Shown here: piece by piece, positions 43,855 through 53,070 of the stretch | Layout: each line of letters begins with the position of its first letter | How positions within the stretch are numbered: position 1 is the first letter of the stretch | From: Brachybacterium muris | GTDB taxonomy: Bacteria > Actinomycetota > Actinomycetes > Actinomycetales > Dermabacteraceae | Direction of reading: 5' to 3' | NCBI RefSeq assembly: GCF_016907455.1 | Contig: NZ_JAFBCB010000001.1 | Coordinates: forward strand, 1,302,001-1,366,000 | DNA: 64,000 nucleotides | Notes under the pieces: generated by a model | The model's input: the letters and a program-made list of their open reading frames with translations, nothing else | What the model was told of the DNA's origin: nothing | Database searches by the model: none | Position numbers and translations under genes: made by a program

Positions 43855-43927
43855 GCGGACGTGGCTCAGTTGGTAGAGCATCACCTTGCCAAGGTGAGGG
43901 TCGCGGGTTCGAGTCCCGTCGTCCGCT
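43855..43927 (+). tRNA. tRNA-Gly (GCC), second copy
   Basis: 73-nt gene identical to the minus-strand tRNA-Gly. Here CCA is encoded directly after it (43928-43930), unlike the other copy. Confidence 0.95.
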
Positions 43928-43954
43928 CCATTTCCCCAGCGCCCTCGGGTGCAC

Positions 43955-44026
43955 GGGCGATTGGCGCAGCGGTAGCGCGCTTCCCTGACACGGAAGAGGT
44001 CACTGGTTCGATCCCAGTATCGCCCA
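43955..44026 (+). tRNA. tRNA-Val (GAC), second copy
   Basis: 72-nt gene identical to the minus-strand tRNA-Val(GAC) at 43112-43183; 27 nt separate it from tRNA-Gly. Confidence 0.95.
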
Positions 44027-44032
44027 CCTACG

Positions 44033-44064
44033 AGAACAGCCCCGGCCCCGGCCGGGGCTGTTCT
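44033..44064 (+). terminator. Terminator hairpin after the tRNA pair
   Basis: agaacagccccggcc (44033-44047), a 2-nt loop and ggccggggctgttct (44050-44064) form a perfect 15-bp stem. It lacks a long T-run, as many actinobacterial terminators do. Confidence 0.75.
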
Positions 44065-44218
44065 GCATTCCCGGAGGGGGCGGTTCTGGAGCCGACGGAT
44101 CCATGGTTGCCCACGGGTTCGGGTTCTCACGGCCCCTTGTTCTTCGGCGGCTCCTGGGTCCCATCTGGCCCGTGGCCTCCGGCGCGACACCGCCGCGTGA
44201 TCGTCCCCGCCACCGGCC

Positions 44219-44248
44219 TGTCGCGAGATGGCGACATAGGATCGCGAT
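44219..44248 (+). promoter_or_regulatory. Promoter with operator-like inverted repeat before the lipoprotein operon
   Basis: TGTCGC (44219-44224), six bases, then GCGACA (44231-44236) form an inverted repeat abutting a -10-like TAGGAT (44237-44242). The palindrome ATCGCGAT (44241-44248) overlaps the -10. The next gene begins at 44348, about 100 nt downstream. A regulator-binding site is plausible. Confidence 0.45.
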
Positions 44249-44347
44249 ACCGCGACCGAGGTGCGACAACGCCGCCACATCGCGTCGATAGCGTCGAGAG
44301 CAAGCGGACGGCAGGGGGTCGTCCACCACCGCCCGAGGAGGCGCAGC

Positions 44348-45058
44348 ATGGACGCCACAGCACGCAGCACATCCCGCATCGTCCGCGGCCTGGCCGCCGC
44401 GAGCCTGATCACGGCACTGGCGGCCGGATGCCAGTTCGGCATCGGGGAGGACGAGCAGCCGACGGGCGGCTCCGATCCCACCGTCGAGCAGGGCGAGGAC
44501 CCCGCAGGCGACGGCTCCGAGACGGATCAGCAGGATCCCCAGGCCTCCGACGGCGGGAGCGAGGGGGGCGGTGACGGCACGGCGGGCTCCGATGAGGAGG
44601 ACGCGGTGGTGGACGACGACGCCGCTGCGGCAGGCGTGGACCTGAGCGGCGTCGGGGAACCGGTGGCCACGGCAGAGATCCCTGCCACCGTCGAGGGCAA
44701 TGACGAGGCGACCATGACCGTGGAGCTGTTCGGCCTGGAGCGGCGCGACGACACGGTGGTGGCCACCTTCGCCTTCACCGTCAACAGCGACACCGGCTCC
44801 CAGGACGCGCGACAGCTCTACCACTTCCTCGGCAACAGCGGATGGCACCCGTACGCCATCGACACCGTAAACCTCAACAAGCACGGTGTGCTGGGCGGGG
44901 CCAAGGTCGGGCAGACGGACTACCAGAGCATGCGCTTCAAGCCCGGTCAGACCTTCTACGCCTACGCCTCCTTCGCCGCCCCGCCGGAGGACGTCACCGC
45001 CATGGACGTGATGATGGTCGACGGTGCACCGATGGTCACGGGGGTGGAGATCCGATGA
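44348..45058 (+). CDS. Secreted lipoprotein with acidic linker
   Basis: 236 residues. A signal peptide with lipobox ALAAGC makes C28 the lipidated residue. A long acidic, Gly/Ser/Asp/Glu-rich linker (about 35-100) precedes a beta-rich C-terminal domain (EATMTVELFGLERRDDTVVA, LYHFLGNSGWHPYAI). I do not recognise the domain; it looks like an extracellular beta-sandwich. The Shine-Dalgarno GAGGAGG precedes the ATG at 44348. The stop overlaps the next ATG, and the gene heads an operon with an OmpA-domain protein and a two-component system. Confidence 0.82.
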   Translation: MDATARSTSRIVRGLAAASLITALAAGCQFGIGEDEQPTGGSDPTVEQGEDPAGDGSETDQQDPQASDGGSEGGGDGTAGSDEEDAVVDDDAAAAGVDLSGVGEPVATAEIPATVEGNDEATMTVELFGLERRDDTVVATFAFTVNSDTGSQDARQLYHFLGNSGWHPYAIDTVNLNKHGVLGGAKVGQTDYQSMRFKPGQTFYAYASFAAPPEDVTAMDVMMVDGAPMVTGVEIR

Positions 45059-45570
45059 GGCGCACGGGAACGAGACCCCTCGGCGTCGCCGCGCTGTGCG
45101 CGGCACTGCTGATCGGCGCGGGGGCCGCGCGGGCCGATGACGTCATCTCCCTGGATGCCAACATCACCGCGATGGACCGCAACGTCACCCCGGTCGACGA
45201 CCGGGTCACCGAAGGGGGCACCACCACCATCACCCTCGAGTCGGACATCCTGTTCGACTTCGGCTCGGCCGAGCTGAGCGAGGTCGCGCAGAAGAAGATC
45301 GGTGAGCTGGTGGGGGAGATCCCCGAGGGCGGCGCCGTCTCCGTCGACGGCCACACCGACGACGTCCCGTACCACCGCGGCAACGACGTGCTCTCCCAGG
45401 AGCGCGCCCAGGCCGTGGCCGATGCGATCGCCGCCGCCAGGCCGGATCTGGACCTCACGGTCACCGGTCACGGCGACACCGATCCCGTCGCCCCCAACAG
45501 CAAGGGCGGGGAGGACAACCCGGAGGGCCGCGCCGAGAATCGCCGCGTCGAGATCCGCTATGACGGCTGA
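45055..45570 (+). CDS. Exported OmpA-domain protein
   Basis: 171 residues. A signal peptide (1 to about 26, LGVAALCAALLIGAGAARAD) is followed by a short linker and an OmpA/MotB-type peptidoglycan-binding domain. Visible parts are SDILFDFGSAELSEVAQKKI, VDGHTDDVPY, LSQERAQAVADAI and the final RRVEIRY. In a Gram-positive cell it should sit outside the membrane and bind the wall. The ATG overlaps the lipoprotein stop. The response regulator ATG (45560) lies inside its last codons. Confidence 0.88.
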   Translation: MRRTGTRPLGVAALCAALLIGAGAARADDVISLDANITAMDRNVTPVDDRVTEGGTTTITLESDILFDFGSAELSEVAQKKIGELVGEIPEGGAVSVDGHTDDVPYHRGNDVLSQERAQAVADAIAAARPDLDLTVTGHGDTDPVAPNSKGGEDNPEGRAENRRVEIRYDG

Positions 45571-46277
45571 TCGTCCCCGCATCCTGCTGGTGGATGACGA
45601 CGCCACCATCCGCGAGCACCTCACCGGGGTGCTCGAGCGCAGCGGCCTGGACGTCGAGCCGGCGGCCGATGGCGCCCAGGCCCTGCGCAGCATCGAGGCG
45701 AGCACCCCGGACCTGGTGATCCTGGACGTGATGATGCCGGTGATGGACGGCCGGGAGGCCCTGCGCCGCATCCGGGCGGGTCACGACTGGCTGCCGGTCA
45801 TCCTGCTCACACAGGTGGGGGAGAGCTTCGAGCGTGCCGCAGCCCTGGACGAAGGGGCAGACGACTACCTCAACAAGCCCTTCGACCCGCAGGAGCTGCT
45901 GGCTCGGATCAGGGCCGTGCTGCGCCGCAGCAGCCGAGGCTCCGTCCCCCTCAGCGCCGCGCAGGCGCTGAGGGCCGGGGCGCTGCGGATCGACCGCCCG
46001 GCACGGCGGGTGTTCCTCGGCGATGTCGAGAAGCAGCTCACCCCCCCGGGCGTTCGCCCTGCTGGAGTTCCTCATGTCCCATCCGGACGAGGTGTTCGGC
46101 CGCGAGCGCCTGCTGCAGACGGTGTGGGGGTTCGACGCCATCGTCATCAGCCGTGCCGTGGACCACCGGGTGGCGGAGATCCGCCGGGTCCTCGGCGAGG
46201 ACGCCGCGGCCGCCTCGTACGTGGAGACCGTGCCGGGGCTCGGCTACCGCTTCGTGCATCCGGTGGAGCGCGGATGA
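45560..46277 (+). pseudogene. OmpR-type response regulator with a +1 frameshift in a C7 tract
   Basis: The receiver domain is intact: D12/D13, phospho-acceptor D56 in LVILDVMMPVMDG, and K106 in DDYLNKPFDP. At about residue 160 the frame breaks in CCCCCCC (46041-46047). Removing one C gives EKQLTPRAFALLEFLMSHP and a normal winged-helix domain ending in YVETVPGLGYRFVHPVERG at TGA 46277. As written, the protein lacks its DNA-binding domain. The cause may be slippage, phase variation or sequencing error. Its start overlaps the OmpA gene and its restored stop overlaps the kinase ATG. Confidence 0.82.
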
Positions 46278-47200
46278 GTGCGAGGACGCAGGAGGATCTG
46301 AGGATCCTGGCCGGCGCGGTGATCGTCCCCGCCGTGCTGGGCCTGGCGCTCTCGGTGATCTGGTGGGCCGCCGGTGGTGACGGGACGTTCTACATGACGG
46401 TGTCCCTGCCATGGCTGCCGTTCGCCGTGGGCCTGCTGATCAGTGCCCTGCTGCTGCCGGCGCTGGTGACCCTGATCGCGATGCGCCGTCACGTCGAGCA
46501 GGTGCGCCGCCGCACCGTCCAGGAGCAGACGGCCAGCAGGCGCCGACTGCTCGCGCGACTGGACCACGAGATCAAGAACCCCATCCAGGGGATCCGTGCC
46601 GCGCTCGCCGACGAGCCCTCGGAGCGGCAGCGCGCCAGCATCGACGCCCAGTCACAGCGCCTGACCAGTCTCCTCGGGGATCTGCGGAAGATCGGCGAGG
46701 TGGAGCACACCGCGCTCGAGCTCACCACCATCGATCCGGCAGCCCTCGTCGAGGAGGCCGTCGCCACCATCACCGAGGCTCCCGGCGCCGGCGAACGACG
46801 CATCGCCGTCTCGCTGCCCACCGCTCCGCGTCCGCTCCCGCCGATCGTGGGGGATGAGGACCTGCTTTTCCTGGCACTGGTGAACGTGCTGACCAACGCC
46901 GTGAAGTACTCCGCCCCGGGGGACGCGATCGAGGTGCGGGGCCGCGCCGCCGAGGACGTGGTGGTGCTGGAGATCGCCGACACCGGACGCGGCATCGCGC
47001 CCGAGGAGCTGGACCTGGTGTGGGAGGAGCTGGGGCGGGCCCAGGAGGCTCGCTCCGTCGAGGGCTCCGGCCTGGGCCTGCCGATGGTCCGCGCCATCGT
47101 CGAGCGCCACGGCGGGACGGCACGCCTGGACTCCTGGCACGGGGAGGGATCCACGCTCACCCTGAGCCTGCCCGCCGCTGGACCGACGTCGGGCGGCTGA
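46274..47200 (+). CDS. Sensor histidine kinase with two membrane helices and no large sensor domain
   Basis: 308 residues. Two membrane helices (about 12-32 and 47-70) are joined by a short outside loop of about 15 residues. The dimerisation box ARLDHEIKNP has phospho-acceptor H98, the N-box is NVLTNAVKYS, and the G boxes are DTGRGI and GSGLGLPM. With so small an external loop it may sense membrane state, or a partner such as the lipoprotein or OmpA-domain protein encoded upstream (inference). It is coupled to the response regulator by ATGA. Confidence 0.9.
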   Translation: MSARTQEDLRILAGAVIVPAVLGLALSVIWWAAGGDGTFYMTVSLPWLPFAVGLLISALLLPALVTLIAMRRHVEQVRRRTVQEQTASRRRLLARLDHEIKNPIQGIRAALADEPSERQRASIDAQSQRLTSLLGDLRKIGEVEHTALELTTIDPAALVEEAVATITEAPGAGERRIAVSLPTAPRPLPPIVGDEDLLFLALVNVLTNAVKYSAPGDAIEVRGRAAEDVVVLEIADTGRGIAPEELDLVWEELGRAQEARSVEGSGLGLPMVRAIVERHGGTARLDSWHGEGSTLTLSLPAAGPTSGG

Positions 47201-47306
47201 GAGACCGGTCATCCGCCGTCCACGGCCCGTCGGAGCATCGCGACGGTGCCCATGGCCACACCGAGAACAGCCCACGCCACGAGCCACCAGGGCTCGTTCC
47301 CGTTGC

Positions 47307-47312
47307 TAGGGT
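47307..47312 (+). promoter_or_regulatory. -10 element before the NAD(P)H-quinone oxidoreductase gene
   Basis: TAGGGT, about 70 nt upstream of the ATG at 47381. No convincing -35. Confidence 0.35.
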
Positions 47313-47380
47313 CGGAAGTGATGCATCTCGCATCAGGCCCCGGCCGCTGATGCCTACGACACCCCACAAGGAGCCCACCC

Positions 47381-47998
47381 ATGCGTGTACTGGTCATCCG
47401 TGCCCACCCCCTCGACTCCAGCAAGTCCCGGTCCATGGCCATGGCCGACGTGTTCCTCGAGGAGCTGTGGTCCTCGCACCCTGACGCTTCCGTCGACGAC
47501 GTGCGCCTGTACGAGACCGCCGTGCCCGAGATCGACCTGGACATGATGACCGGCTGGGAGCGCCTGGCAGACGGTGAGCACTTCTCCCACCTGACCGGGC
47601 CCCAGCAGAACAAGCTCGCCCTGTTCGACCAGTACACCAAGCAGTTCCAGGCGGCCGATCTGGTGGTGATCGCGAACCCCCTGTGGAACCTGTCTGTGCC
47701 CACCCGCCTGAAGGCCTGGATCGACACCATCTGCCGGGCCGGGGTCACCTTCCGGTACACGGAGGAGGGTGCCGCGGAAGGCCTGGTCAAGGGCAAGACG
47801 GTGGTCCACCTGCAGGCCAGTGGCGGCCATTTCGACCAGCAGGATCCGGCCTGCCTCTACATCAGGGGAATGTTCTCGTTCCTGGGGTGCGAGGTGCACA
47901 CGGTGGCCGCGGAGGGCATGGACCATGAGCCCGACCGTGCCGAGCAGATCCTGGAGGAGGCTCACGACAGGGTGCGGGAGCTGGCGCGCGGGCTCTGA
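47381..47998 (+). CDS. FMN-dependent NAD(P)H:quinone oxidoreductase / azoreductase-like
   Basis: 205 residues of flavodoxin-like fold. It starts RVLVIRAHPLDSSKSRSMAM, the phosphate-binding loop, and continues with VVIANPLWNLSVPTRLKAWID, the FMN-binding signature of the AzoR/KefF group, then QASGGHFD. It reduces quinones or azo dyes, probably for oxidative-stress defence. The Shine-Dalgarno AAGGAGC precedes the ATG by 7 nt. It is monocistronic. Confidence 0.87.
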   Translation: MRVLVIRAHPLDSSKSRSMAMADVFLEELWSSHPDASVDDVRLYETAVPEIDLDMMTGWERLADGEHFSHLTGPQQNKLALFDQYTKQFQAADLVVIANPLWNLSVPTRLKAWIDTICRAGVTFRYTEEGAAEGLVKGKTVVHLQASGGHFDQQDPACLYIRGMFSFLGCEVHTVAAEGMDHEPDRAEQILEEAHDRVRELARGL

Positions 47999-48092
47999 GC
48001 CGCCAGCCCGGTGCGGGGCGGGTGGCTCAGGGTGGCGGTGGCCGGCGGGAAGCGAGTGCGCATGGCCGGTGCGGGGCACTGTCGCGCCCGTC

Positions 48093-48098
48093 TACGAT
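48093..48098 (+). promoter_or_regulatory. -10 element of thrS promoter
   Basis: TACGAT, about 60 nt before the GTG at 48158. No T-box or leader tRNA-binding feature is seen in the short leader. Confidence 0.4.
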
Positions 48099-48157
48099 GG
48101 CTCGTGGAGCCGGCACCGTAGGCCGGATCGCGACCCCTCAATGCAAGGAGCATCACC

Positions 48158-50158
48158 GTGGCCCAGTTCGACATCACCCTCGACGGCAGTCCCCAGCAGG
48201 TCGAGGAGGGCACCACCGGCACCGAGCTCTTCGAGGGTCGCGGCGAGGTGATCGCCCTGCGCATCGACGGAGAGCTGCGTGACCTCTACACCCCGCTGGC
48301 CGCAGGCCAGGTGGTCGAGGCCGTGGAGATCTCCAGCGAGGACGGGCTGTCGATCCTGCGCCACAGCGCCGCCCACGTGCTCGCCCAGGCCGTGCAGAAG
48401 GTGAACCCCGACGCCAAACTGGGCATCGGCCCGCCCATCACCGATGGCTTCTACTACGACTTCGACGTCGCCGAGCCCTTCACCCCGGAGTCCCTCAAGG
48501 CTCTGGAGAAGGAGATGAACCGGATCGTCAAGGAGGGGCAGCGCTTCGTGCGCCGTGACATCTCCGACGACGACGCCCGCTCGGAGGAGGCCGACGAGCC
48601 GTACAAGCTCGAGCTGATCGGCCTGAAGTCCAACGCCGGGGAGGCCGCCGAGGGCGCCGCCGTCGAGGTGGGCGAGGGCGGGCTGACCATGTACGACAAC
48701 GTGAACCGCCGCGGCGAGGTGGTCTGGACGGACCTGTGCCGCGGCCCGCACCTTCCCACCACCAAGCTGATCGGCAACGGGTTCGCTCTCACCCGCTCGG
48801 CGGCCGCCTACTGGCGCGGCAGCGAGAAGAACCCGATGCTGCAGCGCATCTACGGCACCGCCTGGCCCTCCAAGGAGGAGCTGCGCGCCTACCAGGAGCG
48901 GATCGCCGAGGCCGAGCGCCGGGACCACCGCCGCCTGGGCAGCGAGCTGGACCTGTTCTCCTTCCCCGACGAGATCGGCTCCGGGCTGCCGGTGTTCCAC
49001 CCCAAGGGCGCCATGGTGCGCATGGAGATGGAGGACTACTCGCGCCGCCGCCACGTCGAGGCCGGGTACTCCTTCGTGAACACCCCCCACATCACCAAGG
49101 GGCAGCTGTTCCAGACCTCCGGGCACCTGGACTGGTACGCCGAGGGCATGTACCCCGCCATGCACATGGACGAGGAGCGCGACGCCGAGGGCAACATCAC
49201 CAAGCAGGGCCAGGACTACTACCTCAAGCCCATGAACTGCCCCATGCACAACCTGATCTTCCGCTCCCGGGGCCGCTCCTACCGGGAGCTGCCGCTGCGG
49301 CTGTTCGAGTTCGGCACCGTCTACCGCCACGAGAAGTCCGGTGTGGTGCACGGCCTCACCCGTGCCCGCGGCTTCACCCAGGACGACGCCCACATCTACT
49401 GCACCCGCGAGCAGATGCGCGACGAGCTCACCACGCTGCTCACCTTCGTGCTGGACCTGCTGAAGGACTACGGGCTGGACGACTTCTACCTCGAGCTGTC
49501 CACCAAGAACCCCGAGAAGTTCGTGGGCGACGACGCCACCTGGGAGGAGGCCACCCGCACCCTGGAGGAGGTGGCCACCGCCTCCGGGCTGGACCTGGTC
49601 CCCGACCCGGGCGGTGCCGCGTTCTACGGCCCGAAGATCTCCGTGCAGGCCAAGGACGCCATCGGCCGCACCTGGCAGATGTCCACCATCCAGCTGGACT
49701 TCAACCTGCCCGAGCGCTTCGACCTGGAGTACACCGCCCCTGACGGCTCCCGCCAGCGCCCGGTGATGATCCACCGTGCCCTGTTCGGCTCCATCGAGCG
49801 GTTCTTCGGCGTGCTGGTGGAGCACTACGCGGGTGCGTTCCCGGTGTGGTTGGCCCCCGTGCAGGTGGTGGGCATCCCGGTGGCCGCCGAGTACGTGCCC
49901 TACCTCGAGGAGGTGGCGCTGAAGCTGCGGGAGCACGGAGTGCGGGTGAGCATCGACGCCTCCGACGACCGGATGCAGAAGAAGATCCGCACCCACACCA
50001 AGGAGAAGGTGCCCTACCTGCTGATCGCCGGCGGCGAGGACCAGGACAAGGGTGCGGTCTCCTTCCGCATGCGCGACGGCAGCCAGGACAACGGCATCCC
50101 CGTCGACGAGGCGGTGGAGCGGATCGTCGCCTCGATCAGGGACAAGGCGCAGGTGTGA
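48158..50158 (+). CDS. thrS: Threonyl-tRNA synthetase
   Basis: 666 residues. N-terminal TGS domain, editing domain with [11 protein letters not shown], class II core with [10 protein letters not shown] (motif with zinc Cys), [28 protein letters not shown] and [19 protein letters not shown]. The C-terminal anticodon-binding domain is complete. The GTG start has the Shine-Dalgarno AAGGAG and begins [11 protein letters not shown]. Its stop overlaps the HIT gene start (GTGTGA). Confidence 0.96.
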   Translation: MAQFDITLDGSPQQVEEGTTGTELFEGRGEVIALRIDGELRDLYTPLAAGQVVEAVEISSEDGLSILRHSAAHVLAQAVQKVNPDAKLGIGPPITDGFYYDFDVAEPFTPESLKALEKEMNRIVKEGQRFVRRDISDDDARSEEADEPYKLELIGLKSNAGEAAEGAAVEVGEGGLTMYDNVNRRGEVVWTDLCRGPHLPTTKLIGNGFALTRSAAAYWRGSEKNPMLQRIYGTAWPSKEELRAYQERIAEAERRDHRRLGSELDLFSFPDEIGSGLPVFHPKGAMVRMEMEDYSRRRHVEAGYSFVNTPHITKGQLFQTSGHLDWYAEGMYPAMHMDEERDAEGNITKQGQDYYLKPMNCPMHNLIFRSRGRSYRELPLRLFEFGTVYRHEKSGVVHGLTRARGFTQDDAHIYCTREQMRDELTTLLTFVLDLLKDYGLDDFYLELSTKNPEKFVGDDATWEEATRTLEEVATASGLDLVPDPGGAAFYGPKISVQAKDAIGRTWQMSTIQLDFNLPERFDLEYTAPDGSRQRPVMIHRALFGSIERFFGVLVEHYAGAFPVWLAPVQVVGIPVAAEYVPYLEEVALKLREHGVRVSIDASDDRMQKKIRTHTKEKVPYLLIAGGEDQDKGAVSFRMRDGSQDNGIPVDEAVERIVASIRDKAQV

Positions 50159-50745
50159 GCGAGCAGCCGCGCGCTGCCGAGCAGGACCCGGGGCGCACAC
50201 CCGAGCCCGTCGTCGAGGACGCCCGCGACTTCGCGGGCGTCCCCGACGAGACCGAGCGCTTGTGGACCCCGCACCGGATGGCCTACATCGGCGGGGAGAA
50301 CAAGCCGAAGGACCCCCACGACGACCAGCAGTGCCCCTTCTGCAGCGCCCCGCAGTGCTCGGACGAGGACGCCCTGATCGTGCACCGGGGCGAGGTGGCC
50401 TACGCCATCCTGAACCTGTACCCGTACAACTCGGGGCACCTGCTGGTGTGCCCGTACCGTCACGTGGCCGACTACACCGACCTCACCGAGGCGGAGGTGC
50501 TGGAGGTCGCCGAGATCACCCGCACCGCGATGCGCGTGATCCGCGAGGTGTCGAACCCAGCTGGTTTCAACCTGGGCATGAACCAGGGCCAGGTGGCCGG
50601 GGCCGGGATCGCCGCGCACCTGCACCAGCACGTGGTGCCGCGCTGGATGGGGGATGCGAACTTCCTGCCCATCGTGGGTCGCACCAAGGCGGTGCCGATC
50701 ATGCTGGCGGACACGCGCCGCCTCTACGCCGAGGCGTGGGGCTGA
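50155..50745 (+). CDS. HIT-family nucleotide hydrolase/phosphorylase
   Basis: 196 residues. The histidine triad [10 protein letters not shown] marks the active site, and CPFCSAPQC is a possible zinc site near the N-terminus. GenBank homologues follow thrS in many actinobacteria (Rv2613c), where the family acts on Ap4A or adenosine phosphates. The GTG at 50155 overlaps the thrS stop. Confidence 0.9.
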   Translation: MSEQPRAAEQDPGRTPEPVVEDARDFAGVPDETERLWTPHRMAYIGGENKPKDPHDDQQCPFCSAPQCSDEDALIVHRGEVAYAILNLYPYNSGHLLVCPYRHVADYTDLTEAEVLEVAEITRTAMRVIREVSNPAGFNLGMNQGQVAGAGIAAHLHQHVVPRWMGDANFLPIVGRTKAVPIMLADTRRLYAEAWG

Positions 50746-50747
50746 GC

Positions 50748-50753
50748 TACCAT
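50748..50753 (+). promoter_or_regulatory. -10 element before the PrsW-like gene
   Basis: TACCAT about 70 nt before the ATG at 50822; no clear -35. Confidence 0.35.
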
Positions 50754-50821
50754 GACCGAGGCCCAGGTCACAGCGCCCGCACGGGTGCCGTGACGAACGC
50801 CCGGGGGAGGGGAACACAACG

Positions 50822-52177
50822 ATGAGCAGCATGTCCGCACCCCCGCGCCCCGGTGGCCCACTGCCCCCCAGGGGCGAACCCGGCCCCGTGCGCGCGTTGC
50901 ACGACACTCCGCGGAACGACCCCGGCAACGGCGGCTACGGCTACGACGTGGAACGCGTGGACCCTCGTGCTCCCGGTCGCCTCGGCGGTGGAGACCTGCA
51001 GCCGGTGCGCCGTCGCGGTGTCTGGCTGCAGCGCATCCTGTGGGGCCTGTCGATCCTGAGCCTGATCATCGTGTCGGCGCTCCTGTACATCTTCGTGATC
51101 AGGCCGATGGGCGTGGGCACCTCCCTGGTGGCTTTTACCGCGGCCCTGGTGCCGGTCACCATCGTGCTGCTGGCCATCTGGTGGCTGGACCGATACACCC
51201 CGCAGCCGCGCATCACCCTGATCTACGCCTTCATCTGGGGAGCCGCGGGATCCGTGGGCCTCACCCTGCTCTTCGGCGGCTTCTTCACCGCCTGGATCAG
51301 TCCCACCGAACCGGAGGCGATCACCGCCGAGTTCCTGGGCGCAGTGATCCAGGCCCCCGTGGTCGAGGAGTTCACCAAGTGCCTGGGCCTGCTGGCCCTG
51401 CTCTTCTGGGGCCGGCGCTACATCGGCGGCCCGATCGACGGGGTCGTCTACGCGGCGCTCATCGCCGGTGGCTTCGCCTTCACCGAGAACATCCTCTACT
51501 TCGGCAGGTCCTTCCATCAGGCTCAGGCGGTGGGGGAGGTGGCCGTGTTCTGGCAGACCTTCTACCTTCGTGGCCTGCTCTCGCCCTTCGCGCACGTCTC
51601 CTTCACCGCGCTGTGCGGTCTGGGACTCGGGATCGCCGCGGAGCGCCGCTCCCTGATGCTGTACTTCGGCCTGGGCATCGGGGGGCTCTCCCTGGCCATG
51701 GTGCTGCACGCCCTGTGGAACGGCTCCACCTTCTTCATCGAGGTGGACCCGGCCAACCCGATGGCCGGGTTCCTGCGCTACTACCTGACCGTGCAGGTGC
51801 CTATCTTCGCGCTGCTGGGGGCGATCGCGATCTGGCTGCGGGTGCGGGAGAAGCGCATCCTGCGCCGCCAGCTCAGCGAGTACGGCCGCGCCGGCTGGTT
51901 CTCGCCCGACGAGGTCCAGATGTTCCTGTCCATGCGCAAGCGCCGCAAGGCCGAGAAGTGGGCCGCGCGTCACGGCGCTCTGGCACGGATGGGCATGCGC
52001 GACCTGATCCGTGCCACCGTGGAGCTGGGCATGGACCGCCACAGCATCCTGTTCGGCAAGCCCACCGCCAAGACCCGGATGCGCGAGCGGGAGCTGCTGG
52101 AGCGGATCACCGCGGATCGCCGGCTGATCGGGGCCCTCTCGGCGCCCGTCGTGCGGGAGACGGCCACGACCCCGTGA
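50822..52177 (+). CDS. PrsW-family intramembrane metalloprotease
   Basis: 451 residues. A cytoplasmic N-terminus of about 65 residues precedes seven or eight membrane helices. The conserved EEFTKCLGLLAL carries the catalytic Glu pair, FAFTENILYF follows and LHALWNGSTFF provides a metal-ligand His. A basic cytoplasmic tail of about 110 residues (REKRILRRQLSEYGR...) follows. PrsW relatives cleave anti-sigma factors or other membrane proteins. The target is unknown and no sigma/anti-sigma pair is nearby. Confidence 0.85.
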   Translation: MSSMSAPPRPGGPLPPRGEPGPVRALHDTPRNDPGNGGYGYDVERVDPRAPGRLGGGDLQPVRRRGVWLQRILWGLSILSLIIVSALLYIFVIRPMGVGTSLVAFTAALVPVTIVLLAIWWLDRYTPQPRITLIYAFIWGAAGSVGLTLLFGGFFTAWISPTEPEAITAEFLGAVIQAPVVEEFTKCLGLLALLFWGRRYIGGPIDGVVYAALIAGGFAFTENILYFGRSFHQAQAVGEVAVFWQTFYLRGLLSPFAHVSFTALCGLGLGIAAERRSLMLYFGLGIGGLSLAMVLHALWNGSTFFIEVDPANPMAGFLRYYLTVQVPIFALLGAIAIWLRVREKRILRRQLSEYGRAGWFSPDEVQMFLSMRKRRKAEKWAARHGALARMGMRDLIRATVELGMDRHSILFGKPTAKTRMRERELLERITADRRLIGALSAPVVRETATTP

Positions 52178-52211
52178 CCCGGTGATCCCGTGATCGCCGT
52201 GCGCCCGCCCG

Positions 52212-52235
52212 GCTGACCGGTTGACCGGCTGACCG
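52212..52235 (+). repeat. Short 8-bp direct repeat upstream of yebC
   Basis: CTGACCGG, TTGACCGG and CTGACCGG stand in direct succession. The block lies 20 nt before the -10 of yebC. It may be chance or a binding site. Confidence 0.4.
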
Positions 52236-52254
52236 GGCTCCGATGCGACGGTCG

Positions 52255-52260
52255 TAGAAT
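52255..52260 (+). promoter_or_regulatory. -10 element of the yebC-ruv promoter
   Basis: TAGAAT, 39 nt before the yebC ATG. It is a good match to the housekeeping -10; the -35 is weak. Confidence 0.5.
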
Positions 52261-52298
52261 GGGCCGCCGAGAACACGGAGCAGATCGCGAGGAGAACC

Positions 52299-53057
52299 AT
52301 GTCGGGCCATTCCAAGTGGGCGACCACCAAGCACAAGAAGGCGATCATCGATGCCAAGCGCGGCAAGCTGTTCGCCAAGCTGGTCAAGAACATCGAGGTC
52401 GCAGCCCGCACGGGCGGCCCTGACCCGGCAGGCAACCCCACCCTCTTCGACGCGATCCAGAAGGCCAAGAAGACCTCCGTCCCCAACGACAACATCGACC
52501 GCGCCGTCAAGCGCGGCGGGGGCCTGGACGGCGGCGGGGTCAACTACGAGACCCTCATGTACGAGGGCTACGCCCCCGGTGGCGTGGCCGTTCTGGTCGA
52601 GTGCCTCACTGACAACAAGAACCGCGCCGTCTCCGAGGTGCGCCTGGCCTTCAGCCGCAACGGCGGCAATATGGCCGATTCCGGCTCGGTCTCCTACCTC
52701 TTCGAGCGCAAGGGCGTGGTGACCGTGCCCCGCGACGACCTCAGCGAGGAGAACCTGCTGGAGGTGGTGCTGGACGCTGGCGCCGAGGAGATCCTCGAAA
52801 CCGGCGACACCTTCGAGATCCACTCCGCCGCCACCGACGTGGTGGCCGTGCGCACCGCCCTCCAGGAGGCGGACATCGACTACGACAGCGCCGAGGCGCA
52901 GTTCGTGCCCACCATGCGCACCCCGGTGGGCCTCGACGGCGCCAAGAAGGTGCTGAGGCTGATCGACGCCCTCGAGGACAGCGACGACGTGCAGGAGGTC
53001 TACTCCAACGTGGACATCCCCGCCGAGGTCGCCGAGCAGCTCGAGAACGAGGACTGA
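52299..53057 (+). CDS. yebC: YebC/PmpR-family regulator or translation factor
   Basis: 252 residues. The family opening [20 protein letters not shown] is diagnostic, followed by the usual three-domain length. Members act as DNA-binding regulators or, as recently proposed, as factors helping ribosomes with difficult sequences such as polyproline. The Shine-Dalgarno GAGGAG lies before the ATG. It precedes ruvC by 13 nt, an order kept in most actinobacteria. Confidence 0.94.
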   Translation: MSGHSKWATTKHKKAIIDAKRGKLFAKLVKNIEVAARTGGPDPAGNPTLFDAIQKAKKTSVPNDNIDRAVKRGGGLDGGGVNYETLMYEGYAPGGVAVLVECLTDNKNRAVSEVRLAFSRNGGNMADSGSVSYLFERKGVVTVPRDDLSEENLLEVVLDAGAEEILETGDTFEIHSAATDVVAVRTALQEADIDYDSAEAQFVPTMRTPVGLDGAKKVLRLIDALEDSDDVQEVYSNVDIPAEVAEQLENED

Positions 53058-53070
53058 GGTCCGCCTGCCG

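Noticed and set aside
43112..44026. tRNA cluster as a phage or island attachment site
   Set aside because: No integrase, no partial tRNA duplication by direct repeat; the duplicated genes are whole and inverted.
47209..47330. Small minus-strand membrane peptide (WWLVAWAVLGVAMG)
   Set aside because: Protein-like and hydrophobic, but no start codon or ribosome-binding site upstream in frame; left uncalled.
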